A stretch of 64,000 bases of DNA from Hyphomicrobium sp. (GTDB lineage Bacteria > Pseudomonadota > Alphaproteobacteria > Rhizobiales > Hyphomicrobiaceae): NCBI RefSeq assembly GCF_019744875.1, contig NZ_JAIETU010000005.1, forward strand, positions 806,001 to 870,000, given 5' to 3'. How positions within the stretch are numbered: the first letter of the stretch is position 1; each line of letters starts with the position of its first letter. The translations under genes and the position numbers were made by a program. The notes below the pieces were generated by a model. The model did no database searches and had not been told where the DNA came from. It saw only the letters and a program-made list of their open reading frames with translations. Positions 51,923-59,824 of the stretch are shown here, piece by piece.

Positions 51923-52042
51923 CGGCGAGGATCAGTCGGTGAGAGTTGGCCAATCGGCGACGATGGCTGGGAAACGGCTTGCGCCGGCAGGGCTGCCTTC
52001 AAGAACCCGAACAGCGTTGCCTTGGGTTTCGCCCCGAGAGAC

Positions 52043-52105
52043 GGACCGAGCTTCGCGACTTTCTTAGCGTGGTTTCGTCACGACTTTCCTAGCGCGACTT
52101 CGTCA
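52043..52105. repeat. Imperfect short tandem repeat between ydcF-like gene and plsC
   Basis: Units of the type ACTTTCTTAGCGTGGTTTCG and ACTTTCCTAGCGCGACTTCG, each followed by TCACGA, recur about twice with small changes. The repeat just reaches the end of the YdcF-like gene at 52103. No function seen. Confidence 0.4.
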
Positions 52106-52744
52106 CGATTTGCTCGGCGTGCCCGATGATGCCGTGATGGAGTCGGCTTGCCAAGGGGCCATGCCGCGCGTCACGGCGAGGCGGATCGCGGCGGGCAGGA
52201 ATTTCACGTATTCCTGGGCCAGAAGACGCGTGGTGGTGACGTCGAGCCACCAGACCTTGTGGCGCAGGTCGTCCGGCGCGACAGGGTGGGGCATGAGCTC
52301 GATGTCCGGCATGGCGCGGGCCAGCTCGGCGAGGCTGCGCGGCATGTGATAGCTGGCGGTGACGACGATCAGCTTGTCGTAGCCGAAGGCTTCCGCCCAT
52401 CGGCGCGTCTCGTCGGCGTTGCCGACCGTGTTCAGGGCCGCATAGCCGAGGTCGACGCAGCAGTTGAAGGTCTGCTCGTCGAGGCCGGAAATCTTGATCA
52501 GCGACGACCGGCCGATCTTGGTGTTGACGCCCGAGATCAGGAGGCGCTCGCCGCGGCCGTCCTTGAGCAGGCGGGCGGCTTCCTCGATGCGGGTCTGGCC
52601 GCCGGTGAGGACAACGATGCCGTCAGCGCGCAGGTCACGGGCCTCCGGCTCCCGCATGACGGCGTTGGCGAACAGCACAAAGCCGAACCCGACGACGAAC
52701 AGCGACAGTCCCAGGAAGCCGACGATGGCGCGTCTCGACCGCAT
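52103..52744 (-). CDS. YdcF-like (DUF218) envelope protein
   Basis: 213 aa from the ATG at 52744. A transmembrane segment (GFLGLSLFVVGFGFVLFA) is followed by the DUF218/YdcF domain: DGIVVLTGGQTRIEEAARLL, GERLLISGVN, NTVGNADETRRWAEAFGYDK and VVTASYHMPRSL. Members such as SanA and YdcF are envelope proteins, some linked to vancomycin barrier or cyclic enterobacterial antigen processes. Located between ftsEX and plsC on the - strand, as in many Rhizobiales, which suggests a cell-envelope role. The longer frame to 52888 has no similarity. Confidence 0.87.
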   Translation of the reverse strand: MRSRRAIVGFLGLSLFVVGFGFVLFANAVMREPEARDLRADGIVVLTGGQTRIEEAARLLKDGRGERLLISGVNTKIGRSSLIKISGLDEQTFNCCVDLGYAALNTVGNADETRRWAEAFGYDKLIVVTASYHMPRSLAELARAMPDIELMPHPVAPDDLRHKVWWLDVTTTRLLAQEYVKFLPAAIRLAVTRGMAPWQADSITASSGTPSKS

Positions 52745-52912
52745 TCCGCTTTCAAGGTCTTTTGCATGCCGCCCGTGGGGGCACGCGTGTTTCTCAAGCA
52801 ACGAGCAGACTAGCTGATTTGGCCGGCCTTGTGACAGGCCACGGTGGGCCGACCGAATACCTTGATTAACAGGCAAAAAACGCGGCAAACCCGCCAGTTG
52901 TCCCAGGCTGTC

Positions 52913-54049
52913 TCAGTGCCGGCTGTTCAGGATCCGGAAGACGCCGAATCGGGACGTGAGCATGCAGATGGCCGCGATGACGACCACGACGATGCCCATC
53001 AGGACGTAGCCCGCCAGGTCGAGTGCGCCGGAGCCGACCAGGCGGTGCAGCTCCGTGAGCGTCATGCTGCCGCCGCCCAGGATCTGGACGATGGTCGGCA
53101 TCAGCAGGAAGACGGAGAGCGCGAGCGCCGCCCCGACCAGCCCGGCGCGGACACCCAGGCGCAGGAAGTGCTTTTCGAACTCGCGCGCGATGAAGCGGTC
53201 GTTGGCGCCGACGAAGTGCAGCACCTCGACGATTTCGCGGTTCGAGGCCATCGAGCTTTTGGTGGCCGAGACGATGATCGCCGTCGTGGCCATGGCGACC
53301 AGCGCGAGGATGGCGAGCCCGCCGAGCGAGAAGCTGTTGGTGATGGTGGCGATCTGCTGCTGCCAGCGGCGGTGGTCGTCGAGGGTGGCGCCGTCGAACT
53401 GGGCGGCAAGCCCGGTGCGCATCATGTCGACGTCCGGGTTGCCGGAACGGTCCAGCTCGATGGCGATGAGCCGGGGCAGCGGCAGCGCCGCGAGATCATC
53501 CATTGCGCCGAGCCACGGCTCCAGCAGCTCCGCGGATTCGGAGGCGGACAGCACCTTGACCGAGCTGACGCCGCTTTGCTGGTTGAGGTAGGCGGCGACG
53601 TCGCGGACGACCTTTTCGGTGTCGGTGCCGTCCTTGGGAATGACCTGGACGGTGATCTCGCTCGCGATGTCCTTGAGCCACGAATTGGCCGACTGGCGGA
53701 TCATGTACACCGCGCCGACGGTAAGGCAGGCCAGGAAGCACATGATCGTGATGACGAGCGTTAGCGAGCGGCCCGTGACCGATCCGGCCGGCACGATGGG
53801 CGCGGCCATCGACTGCTCTTTTTGCGCCTCGCGGGGCGGCGCATAAATGTCGGGCCGGGACTGGCGCTCGTATTCCGACCTCAGCGCGGCTTCCGAGTTG
53901 GGGTCGTAGGTGCCCTGCGTGTGGCCGCCCTGAGTCACCACGCCGCCCTGAGTGACTGAGGCGTCGTCATAGGGATCGTACTCGTAGCGTTGCGGCTGAT
54001 CGAGGCCGCGCAGCATCGGTCGATCGGGTTTGTCATACGATGCGGACAT
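52913..54049 (-). CDS. ftsX: Cell division protein FtsX
   Basis: Membrane subunit of the FtsEX complex, 378 aa. A long cytoplasmic N-terminus (about 95 residues, with VTQGG repeats) precedes the first transmembrane helix (LTLVITIMCFLACLTVGAVY), the periplasmic domain, and three more helices near residues 240, 290 and 345. FtsEX transmits ATP hydrolysis across the membrane to activate peptidoglycan hydrolases, often through EnvC, and an EnvC-like gene is in this window. It overlaps ftsE by 17 bases. Confidence 0.92.
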   Translation of the reverse strand: MSASYDKPDRPMLRGLDQPQRYEYDPYDDASVTQGGVVTQGGHTQGTYDPNSEAALRSEYERQSRPDIYAPPREAQKEQSMAAPIVPAGSVTGRSLTLVITIMCFLACLTVGAVYMIRQSANSWLKDIASEITVQVIPKDGTDTEKVVRDVAAYLNQQSGVSSVKVLSASESAELLEPWLGAMDDLAALPLPRLIAIELDRSGNPDVDMMRTGLAAQFDGATLDDHRRWQQQIATITNSFSLGGLAILALVAMATTAIIVSATKSSMASNREIVEVLHFVGANDRFIAREFEKHFLRLGVRAGLVGAALALSVFLLMPTIVQILGGGSMTLTELHRLVGSGALDLAGYVLMGIVVVVIAAICMLTSRFGVFRILNSRH

Positions 54050-54689
54050 GACCGTCGTACAGCTCCAGGCGAGAGGCTTTGAATTGCCGCATCAGTTGAT
54101 GGTCATGGGTGGCGATCAGCACGGACGTGCCGAGGCGGTTCAATTCGATGAAGAGGCGCAAGAGGCGGCGCGCCATCTGCGGGTCGACGTTACCGGTCGG
54201 CTCGTCGGCCAGCAGCAGCTCGGGCTTGGCGATGACGGCGCGCGCAATGGCGGCGCGCTGCTTCTCACCGCCCGAAAGAACGGAGGGATAGGCGTGCATG
54301 CGATCGCCGAGGCCGACCCACTGCAACAGGTCCGTCACATCCTCCTTGTAGTCGTCGAGGCGCTTGCCGACGACGCGGAGCGGAAGGGCGACGTTTTCCC
54401 AGGTGGTCAAATGTTCGAGCAGACGGAAATCCTGGAACACGATGCCGATGCGCCGCCGCAGGGGTGCGCGCTTGCTGGTCGTGATGCGGCTCACGTCCTG
54501 GCCGAACAGCTCGATCTGGCCGCGCGTGGGGTGCAGCGACATGAACAAGAGCCGCAGCAGCGAGGATTTGCCGGCGCCGGAGGGGCCGGTGAGAAAGTGG
54601 AACGAGCCCGCGCGGAGGTGAAAATTCACGTCCGACAGGACCTCCGGACCGCGATCGTATTTGAGACCGACATTGTTCAACCGTATCAC
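54033..54689 (-). CDS. ftsE: Cell division ATP-binding protein FtsE
   Basis: ABC-type ATPase partner of FtsX, 218 aa. Walker A is TGPSGAGKSSLLRLL, the signature VLSGGEKQRAAIARAV, Walker B LLLADEPTGNVD, followed by the H loop ATHDHQLM. It begins MIRLNNVGLKYDRGPEVLSD as FtsE does. The 17-base overlap with ftsX indicates coupled translation. Confidence 0.95.
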   Translation of the reverse strand: MIRLNNVGLKYDRGPEVLSDVNFHLRAGSFHFLTGPSGAGKSSLLRLLFMSLHPTRGQIELFGQDVSRITTSKRAPLRRRIGIVFQDFRLLEHLTTWENVALPLRVVGKRLDDYKEDVTDLLQWVGLGDRMHAYPSVLSGGEKQRAAIARAVIAKPELLLADEPTGNVDPQMARRLLRLFIELNRLGTSVLIATHDHQLMRQFKASRLELYDGHVRIV

Positions 54690-55009
54690 GGGTCTCTCGC
54701 TCCGGGCATCTCATGAGGGGTCAGGCGTCAGTGCGCCTATATGCGTGAAGGCGGCGGCAGTATCAATTGGTTACGAATATGGCAGCGGCATGTACAAGAA
54801 TGATTGGTGTTCACGACTTCTGGCCTGGCCCACTTGCCTTCCCGGCCTCGTGACCCAATAGTCCGGGGCAGGGCCTGCGGCGGCTTGCCAGACACTTGCC
54901 AGACATCGGGTTCGAGCAAGCATTCCCCCGCAAACTCATGATTCAACGATGATTCGCGGCCCCCTTGGGGCAGCGCGTGGTGCGCCGGAGGCGCCGAGAG
55001 GTACGAGGT
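54690..55009. other. 320-base divergent region (ftsE / hpt)
   Basis: Contains the promoters of ftsEX and of hpt; no gene found. It includes a perfect 11-bp tandem duplication, CTTGCCAGACA at 54884-54894 and 54895-54905. The hpt ribosome site is GAGAGGTACGAGGT just before 55010. No confident -35/-10 pair. Confidence 0.45.
54884..54905 (+). repeat. Perfect 11-bp tandem repeat upstream of hpt
   Basis: CTTGCCAGACA twice with no spacer. The period of 11 bases is one DNA helical turn, as expected for two regulator half-sites on the same face; whether a protein binds is unknown. About 105 bases before the hpt start. Confidence 0.5.
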
Positions 55010-55567
55010 ATGACGGAGCTGACATCCGACACGCAATCCGGCGTGGAAGTGATCTATTCGGCAGACATGATCGCGACCCGTCTTGAGGGGCTGGCGCAGG
55101 AAATCATCGCGCGCGGGCTGGAACGGCCGCTGGTTGTCGCCGTGCTCAAAGGCAGCTTCGTGTTCGCCGCCGACCTGATCCGGGCGCTGCACCGGTCGGG
55201 CCTCGAACCGGAAGTCGATTTCCTGACGTTGTCGAGCTACCGCAAGAGCCGGACGTCGTCGGGCAAGGTGGAGATCCTGCGCGACCTCGATCTCGGCGTG
55301 GACGGGCGCAACGTGCTGCTGGTCGACGACGTGCTCGATTCGGGCCGCACGCTGGTGTTCGCCAAGGACCTGATCTCGGCGCGCGGCGCGAAGGAGATCC
55401 TGACCTGCGTGCTAATCGACAAGAAGGTGCCGCGTGCGGTCAACGTGCACGCCGACTTCAGCGCTTTCGAAGGTGGTGACGAGTTCGTGGTGGGCTACGG
55501 CATGGACGTGGCGCACCGCTATCGCGAACTGCCGTTCGTGGGACGGATGATGCAAAAAGAGACCTAG
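55010..55567 (+). CDS. hpt: Hypoxanthine phosphoribosyltransferase
   Basis: Purine salvage enzyme, 185 aa, converting hypoxanthine (and often guanine) to the nucleotide with PRPP. It shows VVAVLKGSFVFAADLIRAL, the PRPP motif NVLLVDDVLDSGRTLVFA and the base-binding C-terminal region DEFVVGYGMDVAHRYRELPF. The ATG at 55010 follows GAGGT; the frame is open for 15 codons more. Tandem with cpdR after 31 bases. Confidence 0.94.
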   Translation: MTELTSDTQSGVEVIYSADMIATRLEGLAQEIIARGLERPLVVAVLKGSFVFAADLIRALHRSGLEPEVDFLTLSSYRKSRTSSGKVEILRDLDLGVDGRNVLLVDDVLDSGRTLVFAKDLISARGAKEILTCVLIDKKVPRAVNVHADFSAFEGGDEFVVGYGMDVAHRYRELPFVGRMMQKET

Positions 55568-55598
55568 GTCTTCTGCCGGGTCCTCGGGGGAGCGCACG

Positions 55599-55958
55599 AT
55601 GGCACGGATCCTACTCGCCGATGACGACGGGGCAACGCGCGATCTCGTCAAGCGGGCGCTTGAATCGGATGGCCATACGGTGTCGATCACCCAGGACGGC
55701 ATGGAGGCGCTCGAAACGCTGACCACGGGGCCGGGGTTCGATGTGCTCGTGTCGGACGTGCACATGCCGGGGCTCGACGGCGTGGAGCTTGCGCGGCGTG
55801 CGATCGCGGCGGCGCCTGAGCTCAAACTGCTGCTGATGTCCGGTTTCGCCGAGGAGCTCGAACGGGCGCAGGCCCTGAAGACCGCGAGCCTCGGCGTCAT
55901 CATCAAGCCGTTCTCGCTCGACCAGATCCGGGCGGCGGTGCGCGCGTTGCTGGCCTAA
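55599..55958 (+). CDS. cpdR: CpdR-type single-domain response regulator
   Basis: 119 aa receiver without output domain. MARILLADDDGATRDLVKRA opens with the acidic pocket, Asp53 in VLVSDVHMPGLDG is the phosphoacceptor, and Lys near residue 103 is in GVIIKPFSLDQIRAAV. It closely resembles Caulobacter CpdR, which, when unphosphorylated, primes ClpXP to degrade cell-cycle regulators. The CckA/ChpT phosphorelay would control it. It lies 31 bases after hpt with GGGGAG before the ATG. Confidence 0.9.
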   Translation: MARILLADDDGATRDLVKRALESDGHTVSITQDGMEALETLTTGPGFDVLVSDVHMPGLDGVELARRAIAAAPELKLLLMSGFAEELERAQALKTASLGVIIKPFSLDQIRAAVRALLA

Positions 55959-55967
55959 CGGCCGCCG

Positions 55968-57161
<1,194 letters not shown>

Positions 57162-57244
57162 CTAACCGTCGAGTCCCGTGTTGCGCTCCCACGCCCTTGA
57201 AGTAGGCTGAGCATGCCGATCCGCTTCAGCCAGGGATTATCTCG

Positions 57245-57574
57245 ATGCGCCGTCGTTCTCTCGCAGGCCAGACCGCCTTCGCCGCGGCAGCCCTCATCCT
57301 GATGACGCCGCAGCTCATGACCGAGGCAGGAGCGGCCGACTGGTGGATGCTGCAGCAGACAGAAACCGGGCGCGAGTGCTCGCCGCCGATCGAGGCCGAC
57401 GGCATCAAGCTGACGCCGGACGTGCTGATGAAGCAGCATTCCGAATGCAAGCTGATGGATGAAACGCCGTCGCTCGACCTCGAGACCGTGATGGTCAATT
57501 GCGAGGGCGATATCGGCCGCGTGTTCATTTTCAGTAAGAGCAAAGCGTCGTGCGAGCGGCTGGCGCAGGAGTGA
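57245..57574 (+). CDS. Small secreted hypothetical protein upstream of mobAB
   Basis: 109 aa. The N-terminus (RRSLAGQTAFAAAALILM, cut near AGA) is a signal peptide. The mature part is short with four Cys (GRECSPPIEAD, SECKLMDE, VNCEGD, ASCERL), possibly two disulfides. No family recognised. AGGG precedes the ATG. Its TGA overlaps the start of the mobAB gene (GTGA), so they are probably co-transcribed. Confidence 0.75.
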   Translation: MRRRSLAGQTAFAAAALILMTPQLMTEAGAADWWMLQQTETGRECSPPIEADGIKLTPDVLMKQHSECKLMDETPSLDLETVMVNCEGDIGRVFIFSKSKASCERLAQE

Positions 57575-58830
57575 GAGCGACGACAGGCTCGACGGCCGGC
57601 GTGACGCTCGGCGCGCTTCTGGCCGGCGGGCGGAGCCTGCGCATGGGCGGCGGCGACAAGGCGTTGCGGACGCTGGCCGGGCAGCCGCTGATCCAGCATG
57701 CGATCGCGCGCCTCAAGCCGCAGGTGGCCTCGCTCATGCTTAGCGCGAACGGGGATCCGGCGCGTTTCTCAGCCTTCGGTTTGCCGGTTGTCGCAGACGA
57801 GACGGCCCAGTTTCAGGGGCCGCTGGCGGGTGTGCTCGCGGCGCTGCGGTTCTGCGCTGCCTTCGATCCGCGCGTGAGGTTCGTCGCCAGCGTGTCGACG
57901 GACGCGCCGTTCATTCCCGACGATCTCGTCGCGCGTCTCGGCGAAGCGCTCGAGGCCGACGCCGGTGCCCGCGTTGCGGTGGCGTGCTCAGGCGGGCGGC
58001 GCCATCACGTCATCGGCCTCTGGAGGATCGAGGCGGCGGACGAGATTGCGGACGCGCTGGCGCGGGGGGAGCGCCGCGCCGAGACGATGGTCGATCGGCT
58101 GGGAGCGGTCTCGGTGACCTTTCCCGATGTTGTTGTCGGGGGGCGGGCCATCGATCCGTTCTTCAACATCAACACGCCGGATGAACTGGCCTTCGCAGAG
58201 GCTGTGCTCGCGGAGGGGGATTCGACGCGAACGCTGCGGGTTCCCCCCCTCCTAACCTCCTCCACAAGGGGGGAGGAACAGCGTTGTGCTCCGATCCTTG
58301 CGGTGAAGCCATTCGTGGTGGGCGTGGCGGGATGGAAGAATTCGGGGAAGACGACGCTGGTCGCGCGGCTGGTGGCGCATCTCGTCGCGCAGGGGTTTCG
58401 CGTTTCGACCGTCAAGCATACGCACCACGACATTTCTCCAGATGAAGCCAACACGGACAGCGACCGCCATCGCGCGGCGGGCGCGCACGATGTTGCGTTG
58501 GTCTCGCCGCGCCGCTGGCGTGTGGGAGGCGTCATGCGCGAGGAGGCTGAGCCGCCGCTTGAGGCCGTCGTCGCGGCGCTCGCGCCGGCCGATATCGTAA
58601 TCGTCGAGGGCTACAAAAGGGCGGCGATCCCGAAGATCGAAGTGCGCCGCGCAGGCCAGGGTGACGGCGCGCCGCTCGCGGGACGCGATCCGCTCGTTTT
58701 CGCCGTGGCATCGGATAGCGCCGTGCAGGCTGACGCGGTCCAGACTGACGTGGCGACGTTCTCGCTCGACGACGTGGCGGGTCTCGCGGCGGCGCTGCTC
58801 GCCAAGGGATTTCCCGAGGGCGGGTCATGA
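57571..58830 (+). CDS. mobAB: Fused molybdenum cofactor guanylyltransferase MobA - MobB
   Basis: One protein of about 419 aa. Residues to about 205 are MobA, with the GTP-binding LGALLAGGRSLRMGGGDKAL and STDAPFIPDDLV; it adds GMP to molybdopterin. The second part is MobB, a P-loop GTPase starting VVGVAGWKNSGKTTLVARLV and carrying STVKHTHHDISPDE and VEGYKRAAIPKIEVRR. Between them lies a 30-residue linker encoded partly by a hairpin repeat. GTG at 57571 overlaps the preceding stop by GTGA and is the preferred start; GTG at 57550 and at 57601 are alternatives. Confidence 0.9.
   Translation: MRATTGSTAGVTLGALLAGGRSLRMGGGDKALRTLAGQPLIQHAIARLKPQVASLMLSANGDPARFSAFGLPVVADETAQFQGPLAGVLAALRFCAAFDPRVRFVASVSTDAPFIPDDLVARLGEALEADAGARVAVACSGGRRHHVIGLWRIEAADEIADALARGERRAETMVDRLGAVSVTFPDVVVGGRAIDPFFNINTPDELAFAEAVLAEGDSTRTLRVPPLLTSSTRGEEQRCAPILAVKPFVVGVAGWKNSGKTTLVARLVAHLVAQGFRVSTVKHTHHDISPDEANTDSDRHRAAGAHDVALVSPRRWRVGGVMREEAEPPLEAVVAALAPADIVIVEGYKRAAIPKIEVRRAGQGDGAPLAGRDPLVFAVASDSAVQADAVQTDVATFSLDDVAGLAAALLAKGFPEGGS
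58241..58278. repeat. Hairpin (REP-like) repeat inside the mobAB linker
   Basis: CCTCCTCC (58256-58263) pairs with GGGGGAGG (58269-58276) around ACAAG with one G-T pair; a C-run at 58243-58249 could pair instead with the G-run. It resembles the CCTCCCCC-TTGTG-GGGGAGG extragenic palindromes seen in many proteobacterial genomes. It is in frame and encodes VPPLLTSSTRGEEQR, a segment with no domain. Confidence 0.6.
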
Positions 58831-59558
58831 GCTTCGGTCGTGTCGCGTGGGCCAGTGCCCTTCTCGTGTTCGGTAGTGTGCAGGTGTGCGGCGACAAGGC
58901 CTCGGCAGGCGACCCGCCGTTGAAGCCGGGACGCGATCCGGGTGGCGTCGCTGTGGCGGTGCTGGCCGACGGGTTCGACTATCGGCTGCCAGAGGTGGCG
59001 GGCGTCCTGGCGCGCGACGGGGAAGGCGTCGCGATCGCCTGGGACAGCATCGGGCGCGATCCGTTGCCATTTCTCGCCGACGGCAAGGGCGCCAACGCGG
59101 CCCGGGCCGTGACGGCGCTGGGCGGCGTGCGCGTGATCGCCATCCGCGTTGATGCGCGCGATCCGGCGTCGGTGGGGCAGGGCATCGCGTTCGCGGCCAA
59201 TACGCCGGCGCGGATCGTCGTTGTGGATCTTTCGGATCAGGAGCTGGCGGCCGTCGGCGTGCTGGAAGCCGCGGCGAAGAAATTCACGGATCTCGTGTTC
59301 GTCGCTTCCCCGGCGCGGGACGCTGCGGGCCCAGACGCGGACGGCCCGCAGAACTTCGTTCGCGTCGCACGTGGGGCGTCCGCCGTTGCGGCGGCGGATG
59401 CGGTAGCGGCTGTGCTCGGCTGCGGGCGGGGCGCGCTAGCCGGCGGAGACGGGGCGCAGCGTGGCGCCGATTTTCGCAAACGTTTCGGCGGGGAAGCCAA
59501 GCCGGACGCCGCGTCCTGCGATCCAAAACGCGGCTCCGAGTCCGGACAACAGAAGTAG
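58827..59558 (+). CDS. Secreted protein resembling a degenerate subtilase
   Basis: 243 aa. A signal peptide (MSFGRVAWASALLVFGSVQV) precedes a segment that runs like the N-terminal half of S8 peptidases: VAVLADGFDYRLPEVAGVLA at the Asp region, DGKGANAARAVTALGG where GHGTHVAG would be, VRVIAIRVD, and GQGIAFAANTPARIVVVDLS. The catalytic His is replaced (GKGA) and the Ser region is absent; the C-terminus is low-complexity. So it is at best an inactive, truncated fold; the relationship is my inference from pattern. Start ATGA overlaps the mobAB stop by four bases. The last 123 bases overlap a - strand gene. Confidence 0.62.
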   Translation: MSFGRVAWASALLVFGSVQVCGDKASAGDPPLKPGRDPGGVAVAVLADGFDYRLPEVAGVLARDGEGVAIAWDSIGRDPLPFLADGKGANAARAVTALGGVRVIAIRVDARDPASVGQGIAFAANTPARIVVVDLSDQELAAVGVLEAAAKKFTDLVFVASPARDAAGPDADGPQNFVRVARGASAVAAADAVAAVLGCGRGALAGGDGAQRGADFRKRFGGEAKPDAASCDPKRGSESGQQK

Positions 59559-59780
59559 CCACAGGCCGGTCATCGTGCGGGCGGACCCGCGCGTTTCAGA
59601 TATTTGTTTGTGTGGCGCGTCGTCGTTCCGGAACAGGCGCGCGCGCCGGAGCTGCGATGCGTCGGATGCGCGCCAGGCGGCTTCGGATGAGACCGGCGCA
59701 GGGGACGGGCCCCTGGCCGGGATCGTAGCGGCCGCCGCAAGCGCGAGCGCGCAAGCGAGAACGATGGCCGATGTCCGCAT
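59436..59780 (-). CDS. Small membrane protein downstream of the oxlT-like gene
   Basis: 114 aa. Signal or membrane segment at the N-terminus (MRTSAIVLACALALAAAATI), a polar middle, and a transmembrane helix near residue 75 (LWLLLLSGLGAAFWIAG). It ends in FAKIGATLRPVSAG. Its last 123 bases lie antisense to the gene at 58827-59558, so one of the two C-termini may be wrong. A hairpin directly before the ATG may hide the ribosome site. It follows the MFS gene by 44 bases; a functional link is possible but unproven. Confidence 0.5.
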   Translation of the reverse strand: MRTSAIVLACALALAAAATIPARGPSPAPVSSEAAWRASDASQLRRARLFRNDDAPHKQISETRGSARTMTGLWLLLLSGLGAAFWIAGRGVRLGFPAETFAKIGATLRPVSAG

Positions 59781-59784
59781 GAGC

Positions 59785-59816
59785 GAGCGTCCCTCTCCTC
59801 GGGGAGAGGAACGCTC
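59785..59816 (-). repeat. Hairpin between the MFS gene and the small membrane protein gene
   Basis: GAGCGTCCCTCTCC (59785-59798) pairs with GGAGAGGAACGCTC (59803-59816) at 13 of 14 positions around TCGG. It lies 8 bases after the MFS gene stop and 4 bases before the next start codon, covering its ribosome site. No T-run follows, so it may stabilise mRNA, or limit translation of the next gene, more than terminate. Confidence 0.6.
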
Positions 59817-59824
59817 CCCGGATG

